Source: a bacterium (GTDB lineage: Bacteria > Vulcanimicrobiota > Vulcanimicrobiia > Vulcanimicrobiales > Vulcanimicrobiaceae). Taken from it: a DNA stretch of 64,000 bases. The stretch spans positions 186,001 to 250,000 of the forward strand of contig JAJYFL010000001.1 in the NCBI GenBank assembly GCA_021790935.1, given 5' to 3'. The translations under genes were made by a program, and so were the position numbers. The notes below the pieces were generated by a model. The model was not told the DNA's origin and made no database searches. It saw only the letters and a program-made list of their open reading frames with translations. Below are positions 1-9,194 of the stretch, in pieces (position 1 is the stretch's first letter; each line of letters begins with the position of its first letter).

Positions 1-1
1 C

Positions 2-1048
2 GCGTTTGCCGGGGTCGTGCTGCTCGCGCTGCTGAGCCTGCCGAACGCCGGCAAGGGGTCCGTCTTTTCGAGCTACGATACCGGCCGCAACGGGTACCGC
101 GCGCTCTATGCATTGCTGCGCCGCGAGCGCGTCGCCATCACCCGTATGGAGTATCCGCTGGGGCTCCTCACTCCGGGCGTTCGAACGCTCGTAATCTCCC
201 AGTCGCGTTCGGGAATCGATCGCAACGAGGTCTTGGCGCTTCGGCAGTGGGTTCGCGGCGGAGGGAGGATGATCGCGCTCGACACGTCGTTCAATGCAGC
301 GGACAAGAAGTATTTTGGTATTCCGCAACAGAGGCGCGCCGTCCCGAAAGAGCGCATCGCATCGCCGCCGGCGCCGCGGGCCGATCTGCCCGGTGTCCGC
401 CGCGTCGCTGGAAATTTCGCGTCCGTCTTCGCACGCGGACGGCATCCTCACGGCGAACCGCTGCTCGTTACCCGAAGTGGTACGGTCGCGCTCGCTATCG
501 CTCTCGGCAAGGGTGAGGTCGTTGCGATCTTGGATCCAAGCGTGTTCAGCAACGTGCGGCTGCGCGATGCCGGCAACGCGCGCTTTGCCTACGATCTGCT
601 GGCAGGCGGGCCGGTCGCTTTCGACGAGCGCATCCACGGGTACGCGCGCGAGCGCGGCTTTTGGCAGGCGTTGCCCCCGCCCGTGCGCGCGGCGGTCTTC
701 ATCGTCGCCGCGGTGATCGTGCTCGGGCTCGTGGGGGAGAACGTTCGTTTCGCCCCGGCGCTGACGCCGCCGGCAGAAGACGACCGCGACTCCTCTGCCT
801 ACATCGATTCGATGGCGCGCCTGTTCGAACGCGGGCGCGCGGTGAAGTACGCGATCGCCGCCTGCGCGGATGCGGCGACGCGTTCCGCGCGCGTTCGTTA
901 CGGCGGCGCCGGCGAACGCATCGACGATCCGGTGCTGCGCGATGGCATGACGGAGCTTCTGCGCTTGCGTGGCCTGGAACGGCCGGCGCCAGCGGATCTC
1001 TTGCGCGCGGGCGTCTTGGCCGCGCGCCTACGAAAGGAACGAGGATGA
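2..1048 (+). CDS. DUF4350 domain-containing membrane protein, 5' partial
   Basis: The reading frame is open at the window edge. Codons 2-16 (A F A G V) continue into a hydrophobic N-terminal segment, so the GTG at 17 is probably internal and the true start lies upstream. After the membrane segment come the DUF4350-type motif FSSYDTGRNGYRALYALL and a Rossmann-like middle (LVISQSR, GGRMIALD). A second membrane helix follows near window position 690-730, then a cytoplasmic tail. It ends in an ATGA overlap with the MoxR gene. DUF4350, MoxR, DUF58, SpoIIM and RDD proteins commonly cluster. The exact role is unknown; membrane or envelope quality control is the usual inference. Confidence 0.85.
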   Translation, partial: AFAGVVLLALLSLPNAGKGSVFSSYDTGRNGYRALYALLRRERVAITRMEYPLGLLTPGVRTLVISQSRSGIDRNEVLALRQWVRGGGRMIALDTSFNAADKKYFGIPQQRRAVPKERIASPPAPRADLPGVRRVAGNFASVFARGRHPHGEPLLVTRSGTVALAIALGKGEVVAILDPSVFSNVRLRDAGNARFAYDLLAGGPVAFDERIHGYARERGFWQALPPPVRAAVFIVAAVIVLGLVGENVRFAPALTPPAEDDRDSSAYIDSMARLFERGRAVKYAIAACADAATRSARVRYGGAGERIDDPVLRDGMTELLRLRGLERPAPADLLRAGVLAARLRKERG

Positions 1049-2010
1049 CGGATTCGACGCACGCGCTCGCCGAGCGGTTGACCGAGGCAATGGAGACGAT
1101 CGTGGTCGGCGGGGAGCGCACGACTTTCGCGTTGCTCACGGGCCTCTTCGGGCGCGGCCACGTGTTGATCGAAGGGGTGCCCGGAACCGGGAAGACGCTG
1201 GCCGTTCGCGCTCTGGCGCTCTTCGTCGGCCTCGATTTCCGGCGCATCCAGTTCACGCCCGACCTGATGCCGGCCGATGTCGTCGGAACGACCGTCTTCA
1301 ACCCGCAGACCGCGCAGTTCAGCACGCGCCCGGGACCCATTCTCTGCAACGTCGTCCTGGCCGACGAGATCAACCGTACGCCTCCGAAGACGCAGTCGGC
1401 GCTGCTCGAAGCGATGGAGGAGGGGCGGGTTACCATCGACGGCGTCTCGATCGATCTACCGCGCCCGTTCCTCGTTTGCGCGACGCAAAACCCGATCGAG
1501 TACGAAGGAACCTATCCATTGCCGGAGGCGCAGGTCGATCGCTTCATGGTGAAGATCGATTCCACGTATCCCGGCCGGGAGCAAGAGCTCGAGTTGCTCG
1601 CTCGCGCGGCGGGCGGCTTCGACGCGCGCGACTTGGAGACGTCCGGCCTGCGTGCGGTCGCAACTGCGGAGGAGATCGTCGCAGCACAGGGCGAGGTTCG
1701 GCGCGTCCATCTGGCAGCCGGCGTGCGGGAGTACGTCTATGAGATCGTTGCCGCTACGCGCGAGCACGCGCAGCTCACGCTCGGCGCTAGTCCGCGCGCG
1801 GCGATCGCGCTGCTCGTCGCCTCGCAATGCGCCGCCGCGATAGCGGGCCGCGCATTCGTGACGCCGGACGACGTGAAGGACGTGGCCGGGCTCGTCCTCG
1901 CGCATCGGCTCATCGTGCAGCCTCATGCGGAGATCGAAGGCGTGCGGGCCGCGGCGGTAGTGGAAGGAATCTTGCGCTCCGTACCGGTTCCGCGTGACGC
2001 CGGCAGATAG
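1045..2010 (+). CDS. MoxR-family AAA+ ATPase
   Basis: This 321-aa MoxR ATPase couples ATP hydrolysis to remodelling or maturation of partner proteins, typically with the DUF58 protein encoded next to it. Walker A is GVPGTGKT (residues 44-51) and Walker B is VVLADE (103-108). Sensor 1 is ATQN (146-149) and the MoxR signature EAQVDRF is near 161-167. The ATG at 1045 overlaps the DUF4350 stop (ATGA) and is preceded by AAAGGAACGAGG, which looks like a ribosome binding site. The longer frame opening at 661 lies inside the DUF4350 gene and is not used. The length is normal for the family. Confidence 0.95.
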   Translation: MTDSTHALAERLTEAMETIVVGGERTTFALLTGLFGRGHVLIEGVPGTGKTLAVRALALFVGLDFRRIQFTPDLMPADVVGTTVFNPQTAQFSTRPGPILCNVVLADEINRTPPKTQSALLEAMEEGRVTIDGVSIDLPRPFLVCATQNPIEYEGTYPLPEAQVDRFMVKIDSTYPGREQELELLARAAGGFDARDLETSGLRAVATAEEIVAAQGEVRRVHLAAGVREYVYEIVAATREHAQLTLGASPRAAIALLVASQCAAAIAGRAFVTPDDVKDVAGLVLAHRLIVQPHAEIEGVRAAAVVEGILRSVPVPRDAGR

Positions 2011-3337
2011 ACGGCTCGCGCTGCCGATTTGGCTGACCGGGCGCGCTCTCTGGGCCATGGGCGGCATCGCGGCGCTCGTCGCGCTCGGCGGCGTCTGGAA
2101 GCCGTTTGTTATCCTCGGCGTCTTGGCGGCGGCGGCGTTTGCCGTGGCGTTGGCGGCCGATCTCGCAGCGGGGCCGCGGCATCGAGATATGATCCTCGAG
2201 CGCGGCCCGGTCGAACACTTCGCGTTGCGCGTGAAGACGCGGCTGGGCTACGTGCTGACGAACCGTTCGAAGGTCGCCGTTCGTTTCGGCATCGTCGATA
2301 CGCCGGTCGAGCGCCTGCGCTACGATATCGACGATCTTGGCGGCCGCGCGCTGCCTCGTTCGCAGACGAGCGTCGATCGCCCGGTCACCCCGGTTGCGCG
2401 CGGCGGCGTCGAGCTCGGTACGCTCTATCTCTGGTTCGAGAACGCCATCGGCCTCCTGCGCCGGCGCGCGCGCGTCGCCGCCAACGCACACCTTCGGGTC
2501 TATCCGGACCTTTCGGCCGTCGAACGCTACGGCAAGCTGCACGCGCGAAACCGGCTGATCGACGCCGGTCTGCGCAGGATTCGGATGCGCGGGATCGGGT
2601 CGGAGTTCGAAAGCCTGCGGGATTGGTCTGCCGGCGATGCATTCCGCGCGATCGATTGGAAAGCGACGGCGAGGCGCGGCCGGTTGATGGTCGCTCAATA
2701 CGAAGTCGAACGCAGCCAAAACGTCATGCTGGTTCTCGACGCGGGCCGTTTGATGACCGCGCGCGCCGGCGAGCAGCGCAAGTTCGACTACGCCGTAACG
2801 GCCGCGCTCTCGGTCGCGTCGATCGCGCGGCTGGCCAGCGACAAGATCGGCTTCGTTGCGTTTGCCGGCACCATCCTCGAAGCGCTGGCGCCGCGCGCCA
2901 CCGCCGCGTCGCTCGCGCACTTGGGCGAGCGGCTCTACGATCTCGAGCCGCGCTTCGAAGAGTCCGATTATGCCGAGGCGTTCGCGTATCTTCGCACGCA
3001 CCTCCGCAAACGCAGCCTCGTAGCGTTCTTTACCGATATGATCGATCCGGTAGCGCAGAGCACCGTGCTGGCTGAGGTCGGTTCGCTCGCGCGCCGGCAC
3101 GTAGTCGTCTGCATCTTCATGAACGACGCCGCCATAGAGCGCGCGCTCGCGCGAGAACCGGAAACCGCGCTCGACGCATACGCGGAGAGCGTCGCTTTTT
3201 CGCTGGAGCGCGAACGCCGCAGTGCCGTCGCAACGCTCGAACGCCTCGGCGTCCTCACGATCGACGTGCCCGCCGCGCAACTCTCCACCGCGCTCGTCGA
3301 TCGCTACTTACGCATCAAGCAGCGCGGGCTGCTCTAG
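1994..3337 (+). CDS. DUF58 domain-containing protein
   Basis: This 447-aa protein has two N-terminal membrane helices (about residues 18-55). The DUF58 core carries the hallmark EFESLRDWSAGDAFRAIDWK at about 204-223. A VWA-like C-terminal half starts at LVLDAGRLM. DUF58 proteins are the standard partners of MoxR ATPases and are thought to act as MIDAS-type adaptors. The GTG start at 1994 lies 17 bp inside the end of the MoxR gene, which supports translational coupling. The 3' end overlaps the convergent SpoIIM gene by about 30 bp. Confidence 0.93.
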   Translation: MTPADRRLALPIWLTGRALWAMGGIAALVALGGVWKPFVILGVLAAAAFAVALAADLAAGPRHRDMILERGPVEHFALRVKTRLGYVLTNRSKVAVRFGIVDTPVERLRYDIDDLGGRALPRSQTSVDRPVTPVARGGVELGTLYLWFENAIGLLRRRARVAANAHLRVYPDLSAVERYGKLHARNRLIDAGLRRIRMRGIGSEFESLRDWSAGDAFRAIDWKATARRGRLMVAQYEVERSQNVMLVLDAGRLMTARAGEQRKFDYAVTAALSVASIARLASDKIGFVAFAGTILEALAPRATAASLAHLGERLYDLEPRFEESDYAEAFAYLRTHLRKRSLVAFFTDMIDPVAQSTVLAEVGSLARRHVVVCIFMNDAAIERALAREPETALDAYAESVAFSLERERRSAVATLERLGVLTIDVPAAQLSTALVDRYLRIKQRGLL

Positions 3338-4330
3338 CATCTCCTCGTTTGCGTCGCGCTCCGTAGGGCGGGCGCGGCCGGCGAAGCCGAAGTACGCGAG
3401 CAGCAGCACGGCCGTCAGCGCGCCGACCGACGCGCGTACGCCGGCTGGAAAGCGCAGCGGCGAAAAGAAGCCTTCGATCGTGCCGGCCACGCAGAGCATG
3501 GCGGCGACTCCGGCAATCAGAACGCCCGCGCGCCGCGCGTTCGCGGCGAGCGCGTCTTTGCGCCGAAGGCGGCCCGGGTAGAGGACGCCCGCGGCGATCA
3601 GCAGTCCGGCGCCGCCTGCGATTTGGATCGCGGTGAGTTCGATCACGCCGTGCGGTGCGACGGTCGCCCAGAAGTCGTAGCCGAAACCGGCGCGAGTGTA
3701 GAGGGCTCCGAGCGCGCCGAGCATCAGTGCGTTGAAGGCGATGAGATAGACCGTCGCAACGCCGAGCGTAACGATGCCGGCCGCAAAGGCCAGGATTGCG
3801 ACGCGGATGTTGTTCGTGATGATGAGGGTCGACATGGCCGCCGATTCTGCCGGGCCAAAGGCGAAGTTCGAATCGTGCAGGCTCTTGGCGATGTGCGCCG
3901 GGACGACCGAAGGTGGAAGGAGTGCGTACGCCTGCCCGGGATGGCGCGTAACGATCGCGTAGGCCACGATCGCACAGACGATCGTCAGCGCCGCGCAGAT
4001 CGCGATGTAGCCGAACGACCGGCGAAATTCGCGGGGAAAGGTCATGCGGAAGAATTGCCAGACCCGTTCCCGGCCGGTCTGCACGGTGCCGCCGTAGACG
4101 ATTGCATGGGCGCGGGCGGTCAAGCGATTCAGGTATGCGACCAGCCGCGCATCGTAGCCGCGGCCGCGAGCGTAGGCGAGATCCGACGTCACCCAGCGGT
4201 ACAGCCGGCCGAGCTCGGCGATCTCCTCGGCCGGCAGGCGCCGGACGCCCCGCCGCGCGGTTGCTGCGAGCAGCGCTTCCAATCGCCGCCACGCGCCGCC
4301 GCGCCGCTCCACGAAAACGGGCTGTTCCAT
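3308..4330 (-). CDS. Stage II sporulation protein M (SpoIIM)-family membrane protein
   Basis: This 340-aa multi-spanning membrane protein carries SpoIIM/DUF95 features. A cytoplasmic N-terminal helical region includes the family-typical RRLPAEEIAELGRLYR. It is followed by several hydrophobic helices and a TNNIRVAILAFAAGI segment. The family is widespread in non-sporulating bacteria beside RDD, MoxR and DUF58 genes, so the name does not imply sporulation. The ATG at 4330 was preferred over a start five codons upstream because the conserved sequence begins just after it. It is divergent from the RDD gene, with 63 bp between them. Confidence 0.9.
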   Translation of the reverse strand: MEQPVFVERRGGAWRRLEALLAATARRGVRRLPAEEIAELGRLYRWVTSDLAYARGRGYDARLVAYLNRLTARAHAIVYGGTVQTGRERVWQFFRMTFPREFRRSFGYIAICAALTIVCAIVAYAIVTRHPGQAYALLPPSVVPAHIAKSLHDSNFAFGPAESAAMSTLIITNNIRVAILAFAAGIVTLGVATVYLIAFNALMLGALGALYTRAGFGYDFWATVAPHGVIELTAIQIAGGAGLLIAAGVLYPGRLRRKDALAANARRAGVLIAGVAAMLCVAGTIEGFFSPLRFPAGVRASVGALTAVLLLAYFGFAGRARPTERDANEEMLEQPALLDA

Positions 4331-4393
4331 GCCGGAACCGTTCACAGCGGCACCGCGCGGGGCCTGTTGGCGCGATGCGTCGAAGGACGCGCC

Positions 4394-5116
4394 GTGGACC
4401 GTATCGTCAGCGTTAGAACGCCCGAAAGTATTAGCTTTGCCTTCGAGCTGGCGGGCTTGGGCAGCCGCTTTCTCGCCGTCATGCTCGATCTGCTCGTCCA
4501 GGTTGCGACGCTGGCGGCGCTCGTTTTCGGACTATCGTATGCTTCGACGCGCCTTCCGCATATCAAGTTGCACGAGGGGACGCTCGCGCAGTCGATCGGC
4601 ATCGCCTTCGTCGTCGCGATCGTCTTCCTGATCTTCTTCGGCTACTTCATTCTCTTCGAGGCGTACTGGGACGGCCGGACGCCGGGCAAGAAGCTGCTCG
4701 GCATCCGGGTCGTGCGCGACGGCGGCTACCCGCTGGACGCCGGGAGCGCGGCGATCCGGAATATCGTCCGCGTCGCGGAGGCGGCGGCCGGCTTCTATGC
4801 CCTAAGCGCGATCAGCACGCTGCTCTCGCCCGAGAACAAGCGGCTGGGCGATTACGCCGCCGGAACGATCGTCGTTCGCGAGTCACCATCGGTGCGGCCG
4901 GCCGATCTCGCGGTGCCGCCAGCGGCAGCCGGCTTTTCGATGCTGACCGATGCCGAGCGCTCGCTCATCGCGCGGTTCGTCGCCCGGCGAAAGGCGATGA
5001 CGCCGGTTCACCGCGCGCGCATGGCCCGGGAGATCGCCGCGATGGTGCGCCCGCGCCTCTCGCGAGACCTGCAGATGCTCGACGACGACGAACTGCTGAC
5101 GCGTCTAATGGGTTAG
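4394..5116 (+). CDS. RDD family membrane protein
   Basis: This protein of about 240 aa has an RDD domain: AGLGSRFLAVMLDLLVQ opens TM1, TM2 is hydrophobic, and YWDGRTPGKKLLGIRVV and NKRLGDYAAGTIVV are family hallmarks. The RDD Arg/Asp residues in helix 1 read as SRFLAVMLD. The C-terminal 70 residues are cytoplasmic and rich in Arg and Ala. The GTG at 4394 is chosen because the domain begins about 10 residues downstream. The much longer open frame that begins near 3623 is antisense to SpoIIM. The function of RDD proteins is generally unknown (transport or ion exchange has been shown for a few). Confidence 0.9.
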   Translation: MDRIVSVRTPESISFAFELAGLGSRFLAVMLDLLVQVATLAALVFGLSYASTRLPHIKLHEGTLAQSIGIAFVVAIVFLIFFGYFILFEAYWDGRTPGKKLLGIRVVRDGGYPLDAGSAAIRNIVRVAEAAAGFYALSAISTLLSPENKRLGDYAAGTIVVRESPSVRPADLAVPPAAAGFSMLTDAERSLIARFVARRKAMTPVHRARMAREIAAMVRPRLSRDLQMLDDDELLTRLMG

Positions 5117-6099
5117 CGCCGCACGATATTGGTCGCCACGTTGCGTGCGAAGGCCAGCGCATCGTTCTTGGTCTGCTCGTAGATCGTCGAGGTTTGCATC
5201 GCGCTCATGTGGCGGCCGTGTTCGTGGAAAAACGTTATACCTTCGCCGACGACGATCGTGCCGGCGTAGGCGATCGCGCCCTTGATAGCGATCCCGGCTA
5301 CCGGAATGAAGCCCGAAAGTTCGCGCGCGAGCGTCCGCCAGCCGAATCCGCCGCCGACGATTGGAAGCAGCTGCCACATGCGGTGCACGTCCGGATCGCG
5401 GCCGTACGCCGCCTCGATGTGGAGCAGCAGCATCATCTGTATGCCCGTGATCGCCACCATGTCGCCGGCCGATGCGAAGGCGCCCAAGACCAGGCCGAGC
5501 AGAGGGATATGATCGACGGCGGCGCTTGCGAGCGCGACCTTAAGCGCGTTCCCGGCAGCATCTCGCGTCAGCTTTGCCGATACGGTCTCGCGCAGCGGCG
5601 GCAGGCGCCGCGCAACGGCGATTTCGACGCCCCTGCACTGCGTGACGAGGTGCGGAAAAACCCGGCCGCGCAAGGCCTCTCGCGCGAGCGCGGGCACGGT
5701 GTATTCGGCCCACGTTCCCGGGGCCGGCGGCGCGGCAGGCCCGCCCGGCTGCGCTTCCGGATCGATCGTGAGCGCGAAGATCGGGAGGCGCAGCGGCCGC
5801 AAGCCGGCCAGATCCGCACCGGCGAGATCGCCGCGCCGGCCGAGGAAGATCACCAGGCGTGCCTCGCGGTTCGCAGCGGCCGGCAGCCTGCCCGGAACGA
5901 TCGTCTCCAAGCATGCGGCCGCATCGAGCGGAACGGTATCGTCTGCATGCCCCGAGAGCAACAGCGTGCGCAGGCTCGCCACCAGGGCCGGGTCGCCGCA
6001 AAGATAGAAACGGAATGGCTTGCGCGTCGTGGCCTGCACCGCACGAACGTTGATGCCCTTGCGCACCAGATGGAGAACCTCGCTCGCTGCGGATGCCAT
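5113..6099 (-). CDS. DUF697-like membrane-associated protein
   Basis: This is a 328-aa protein. The N-terminal about 160 residues resemble a degenerate nucleotide-binding fold (FRFYLCGDPALVASL, LVIFLGRRGDL) with no intact P-loop. The C-terminal half matches DUF697 in style: a hydrophobic helix followed by GDMVAITGIQMMLLLHIEAAYG, then LLPIVGGGFGWRTLAREL and a Gly/Ala-rich helix ending EGITFFHEHG. DUF697 is often fused to Era-like GTPases. Here the GTPase part seems to have decayed or diverged. It overlaps the RDD gene by 4 bp, tail to tail. The specific function is unknown. Confidence 0.75.
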   Translation of the reverse strand: MASAASEVLHLVRKGINVRAVQATTRKPFRFYLCGDPALVASLRTLLLSGHADDTVPLDAAACLETIVPGRLPAAANREARLVIFLGRRGDLAGADLAGLRPLRLPIFALTIDPEAQPGGPAAPPAPGTWAEYTVPALAREALRGRVFPHLVTQCRGVEIAVARRLPPLRETVSAKLTRDAAGNALKVALASAAVDHIPLLGLVLGAFASAGDMVAITGIQMMLLLHIEAAYGRDPDVHRMWQLLPIVGGGFGWRTLARELSGFIPVAGIAIKGAIAYAGTIVVGEGITFFHEHGRHMSAMQTSTIYEQTKNDALAFARNVATNIVRR

Positions 6100-6113
6100 C
6101 GTTCGCTCTCCCG

Positions 6114-8156
6114 CTAGCCCGCGGGGGAGTCCTCCTTGACGGGATTGTCGGTATAATCCAAATAGACGAGACCGAGAAAGATCTCGAGCGCCTCCGCGTT
6201 CATCTTGCGGTCGTTGGCGATCTCGACGATCGACCGGTTCGAAGCGAGGGCGTCCTTGACGATCTCGTCGGGCGTCGTCTTGGTATCGGCCGCAACGATG
6301 GTCGCTGCGGCGGCCTGCCCCGGCGTCAGATCGTCGCGCAGCATCTCGTTATAACTGACGCCGCTTCCGATGCCGTCGCTCGCGAAGCGCACGGCCAGCG
6401 CCTTTTGCAGGGTGGCGTACCGTTCGCGCGACGTCCCTACGCCGAGCAGCGTGATTCGCGCCTCGAGTTGCCGCGCGCGGGCCATGTTGTAGAGCTGGTC
6501 GGCTTGCGAGGCGGATACTGCAGCGCGGGCCAGCGAGTCGTCGGCCTTCTGCATGAGCGGTACGAGTGCGTTGTAATCGAACTGGCCGATGTCGCCGAAG
6601 TAATCCAGGCGCACGTTCTGCAGCTGCATCAAGAAATCGTTGACCGTTCCAAGCGATTGGTCGAGTTGCATGGCCGCCGCGCGCGCGGCGTCCGCGGCCT
6701 GCACCATCTCACCGTCGGCCGAGGATATCTCTGCGAACATGCGCGAGTACGAGGGAAAGATCGCGACCGAATCCGATGGAATCGGCGTCAGCTGGAACGG
6801 AGCCGACATCTCGTCGAGGATCTCGCCGTTATCGGCCAGCAACCCGGTCGGTTTGCCGGTCTTCGGGTCGACGGAACCGACGCCGCCGATCGTCGCCTTC
6901 GCATCGTCGAGCGCGCTGTTGATCGAGCGCGACATGCTCGTCAGATTCTTTTCGATCGATTCCAAGCGCGAGCCGGGCTTGATTTGAATGTTGCTGAAAT
7001 CGGGAATCTCGTACGAGATATCTTCGAGGCGCGCCTTGATCTCTTTGATCTGGTCGCGGCCCTCGTCGTGGCGCGCTCCGATCTCGGCGACGGCCTCTTT
7101 CTGCAGTTGCCGCGCCTGATCCAACTTGGCGCGCAGGCCGGCGAGATTCGGCTGCGTGAGGTTCACGCTTTGAACCTCCATCCGGCGCAGCTCGGCGAGC
7201 TCCACCTGTGCGGCAGCCTGGGCTTGCGGCGTTCCGGTCTGCGCGACCTCGCCGAGCGTCTGCGCGCTCTTTCCGGTTTGCCCCAGAGCGAGTTGCGCTT
7301 GCCCGAGCGCGAGCAGAGCCTGTTCGTTGTTGGGCTGCGTCTTCACGAACTGCGTGAGCTCGAGCATCGCGGTATTGTAACGCGCGTTGCGCAGGTCGTG
7401 TAGGGCCCAGACCAGCCGTTCTTGCGGGGTAACCTTGGTCGGATCGAGCTCGGGATATCCGAGCAGATGTCCGACGCGCGCCTGCGGATCCGGATGGTTC
7501 TCGAGATACTTCGTGATGAGGTCGGAGTGCTCGCCTTGCAGCACGCCCAGGTGCTTCATCATCGTGACCATGGCGTTCGGATCGTATCCGGCTCGCGACA
7601 TCAGCAAGAGACCGTACTGGTCGGCCTGCAGTTCGTCAACCCGCGACATCTTCGCGAGGATCCCGGCCTCCGCGAGGTTGCCGAAATCGTAGATCAACGG
7701 CGAGAAGAGCGACGCGATGCCGAAAAGGAGGTTGAGCACCTCGGATTTGGCTTGCATGGTCACGACGTGGCGGCGTTCGATGTGGCCGGTCTCGTGGCCG
7801 AGCACGCCCGCCAGTTCGTCGTCGGAGTGCACGAAATCGAGCAGACCGTCGTTCACGTAGACGTATCCGCCGAGCGTCGAAAACGCGTTGATGTCGGTCG
7901 CCCGGATGATCTTGACGTTGTACGGCACGTCTTTGCGCGCGACTTGGTGCCAGAGGCGGTCGGCGACCGTTTGGACCCACTGGTTGAGGAGCGGGTCGTT
8001 TTCGATGACGCTGGAGGCGGTGATCTGCTGATCGATTGCTTCGCCTTCTTGAACCTCCTGGGCAGTCGTAACGGCGCGCGCGGGAGCCGGAATGAAGACC
8101 GGCAGCAAAGCGAGGATCAGCGCTAGACCTACGATGCGGCGAAACATACGATTCAT
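6114..8156 (-). CDS. M48 family metalloprotease with long helical C-terminus
   Basis: This is a 680-aa secreted or periplasmic zinc protease. A signal peptide (LALILALLPVFIPAPARA) ends near residue 28. The M48 catalytic motif HETGH is at 121-125 and the third zinc ligand Glu175 lies in DELQADQYG. TPR-like helices around 240-300 resemble BepA/YfgC. The C-terminal 350 residues are mostly alpha-helical and unfamiliar, making the protein longer than the usual 450-490 aa BepA. The ATG at 8156 has a clear AAAGGAC ribosome binding site upstream. An earlier in-frame ATG at 8198 is not supported. A likely role is outer-membrane protein quality control, by family analogy. Confidence 0.9.
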   Translation of the reverse strand: MNRMFRRIVGLALILALLPVFIPAPARAVTTAQEVQEGEAIDQQITASSVIENDPLLNQWVQTVADRLWHQVARKDVPYNVKIIRATDINAFSTLGGYVYVNDGLLDFVHSDDELAGVLGHETGHIERRHVVTMQAKSEVLNLLFGIASLFSPLIYDFGNLAEAGILAKMSRVDELQADQYGLLLMSRAGYDPNAMVTMMKHLGVLQGEHSDLITKYLENHPDPQARVGHLLGYPELDPTKVTPQERLVWALHDLRNARYNTAMLELTQFVKTQPNNEQALLALGQAQLALGQTGKSAQTLGEVAQTGTPQAQAAAQVELAELRRMEVQSVNLTQPNLAGLRAKLDQARQLQKEAVAEIGARHDEGRDQIKEIKARLEDISYEIPDFSNIQIKPGSRLESIEKNLTSMSRSINSALDDAKATIGGVGSVDPKTGKPTGLLADNGEILDEMSAPFQLTPIPSDSVAIFPSYSRMFAEISSADGEMVQAADAARAAAMQLDQSLGTVNDFLMQLQNVRLDYFGDIGQFDYNALVPLMQKADDSLARAAVSASQADQLYNMARARQLEARITLLGVGTSRERYATLQKALAVRFASDGIGSGVSYNEMLRDDLTPGQAAAATIVAADTKTTPDEIVKDALASNRSIVEIANDRKMNAEALEIFLGLVYLDYTDNPVKEDSPAG

Positions 8157-8327
8157 GTCCTTTACCTGCCGGAACGGGCCGATGTTACAGGTACGCACTC
8201 CCCGGCCGTGGGCCCGAGCTCCTGCGCCGGCGCGGCCGGCGAGCGAACGGTGGATAAACCGGATAACCTGTGGAGCGCTTGTGGATGTTGCAGGGTGGCG
8301 GAGACGCTGTTCGAACCGGTGGCCAGC

Positions 8328-9194
8328 ATGACGTTGTTGCGCGGCAAAGGCCTGGGCCTAGAGGTCGTGCTGGCGGAGCGCGACTTCGAGGAGGCGCTCG
8401 CCGAGCTCGAAGAGCGGCTGGCCGAACGGCCGGACTTTTACCGCGGAACGGCCGCGACTGCGGCTTTCGGCGCCGGCGTCCCGGATCCCGAGCAGATCGA
8501 GCGGCTGCGGGCGGCGCTTGGCGGCGGCGGAATCGATCTGACCGCGCTCTCCGGCGTGCCGGCGCTTGCACAGCTGGCGCTCGAACTCGGGCTGACATAC
8601 GTTCCGGCGGTGCCCGACGGCGGCGCGGAGCTCGCCCGCCGGCGGGCCCTGCGCCCTAAGCGCGACCTGCATCTCTCCGAGGGCGCTCGCTCGCTGGCGG
8701 CGGACTTCGCCGGCGCGCGAGCCGACATCGCCGAGCGGCGCAAGCAGGGCGAGAGCAGCGTGAGGCGCGCGATCCTCTCTCAGGCGCAGCACCGCCCGCC
8801 GGAGTCCGTCGCGCTGGCGCTGGTCGAGGCGCCTCCCACCACGCTTTATCACGTGGGCACGCTGCGCGGCGGGCAGTCCTTGCACAACGTCGGAAACATC
8901 GTCGTCGTCGGCGACGTCAACCCAGGAGCGGAGCTGGTCGCGAGCGGCGACATCGTGGTTTTCGGCTCGTTGCGAGGCGTCGCGCACGCCGGCGCGCAGG
9001 GTGACTCCGATGCGAGGGTGTACGCACTGGATCTGGCCGCGACGCAACTGCGCATAGCCACGTTCATAGCCGCCGACGGCGGCGAACGTGCCCGCGGCTC
9101 GGTTCAAGCGGAGGTTGCCTGCGTGCAAAACGACCGCATCGCGATCGTAGCCTACGATCGCGCTGAAAATCTCTTGGGGGGTACCGTCCACTGA
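8328..9194 (+). CDS. minC: Septum site-determining protein MinC
   Basis: MinC inhibits FtsZ polymerisation and is recruited to the membrane by MinD. The N-terminal domain begins LLRGKGLGLEVVL and reaches FYRG at about residue 40, as in MinC-N. The C-terminal beta-helix domain is recognisable from TLRGGQSLHNVGNIVVVGDVNPGAE through GDIVVFGSLRGVAHAG, which is the MinD-binding face. At 288 aa it is longer than the usual 220-230 because of a charged linker (about residues 95-155). The start is uncertain: GTG at 8295 would add 11 residues. It is directly followed by two minD genes, minE and rodA. Confidence 0.92.
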   Translation: MTLLRGKGLGLEVVLAERDFEEALAELEERLAERPDFYRGTAATAAFGAGVPDPEQIERLRAALGGGGIDLTALSGVPALAQLALELGLTYVPAVPDGGAELARRRALRPKRDLHLSEGARSLAADFAGARADIAERRKQGESSVRRAILSQAQHRPPESVALALVEAPPTTLYHVGTLRGGQSLHNVGNIVVVGDVNPGAELVASGDIVVFGSLRGVAHAGAQGDSDARVYALDLAATQLRIATFIAADGGERARGSVQAEVACVQNDRIAIVAYDRAENLLGGTVH

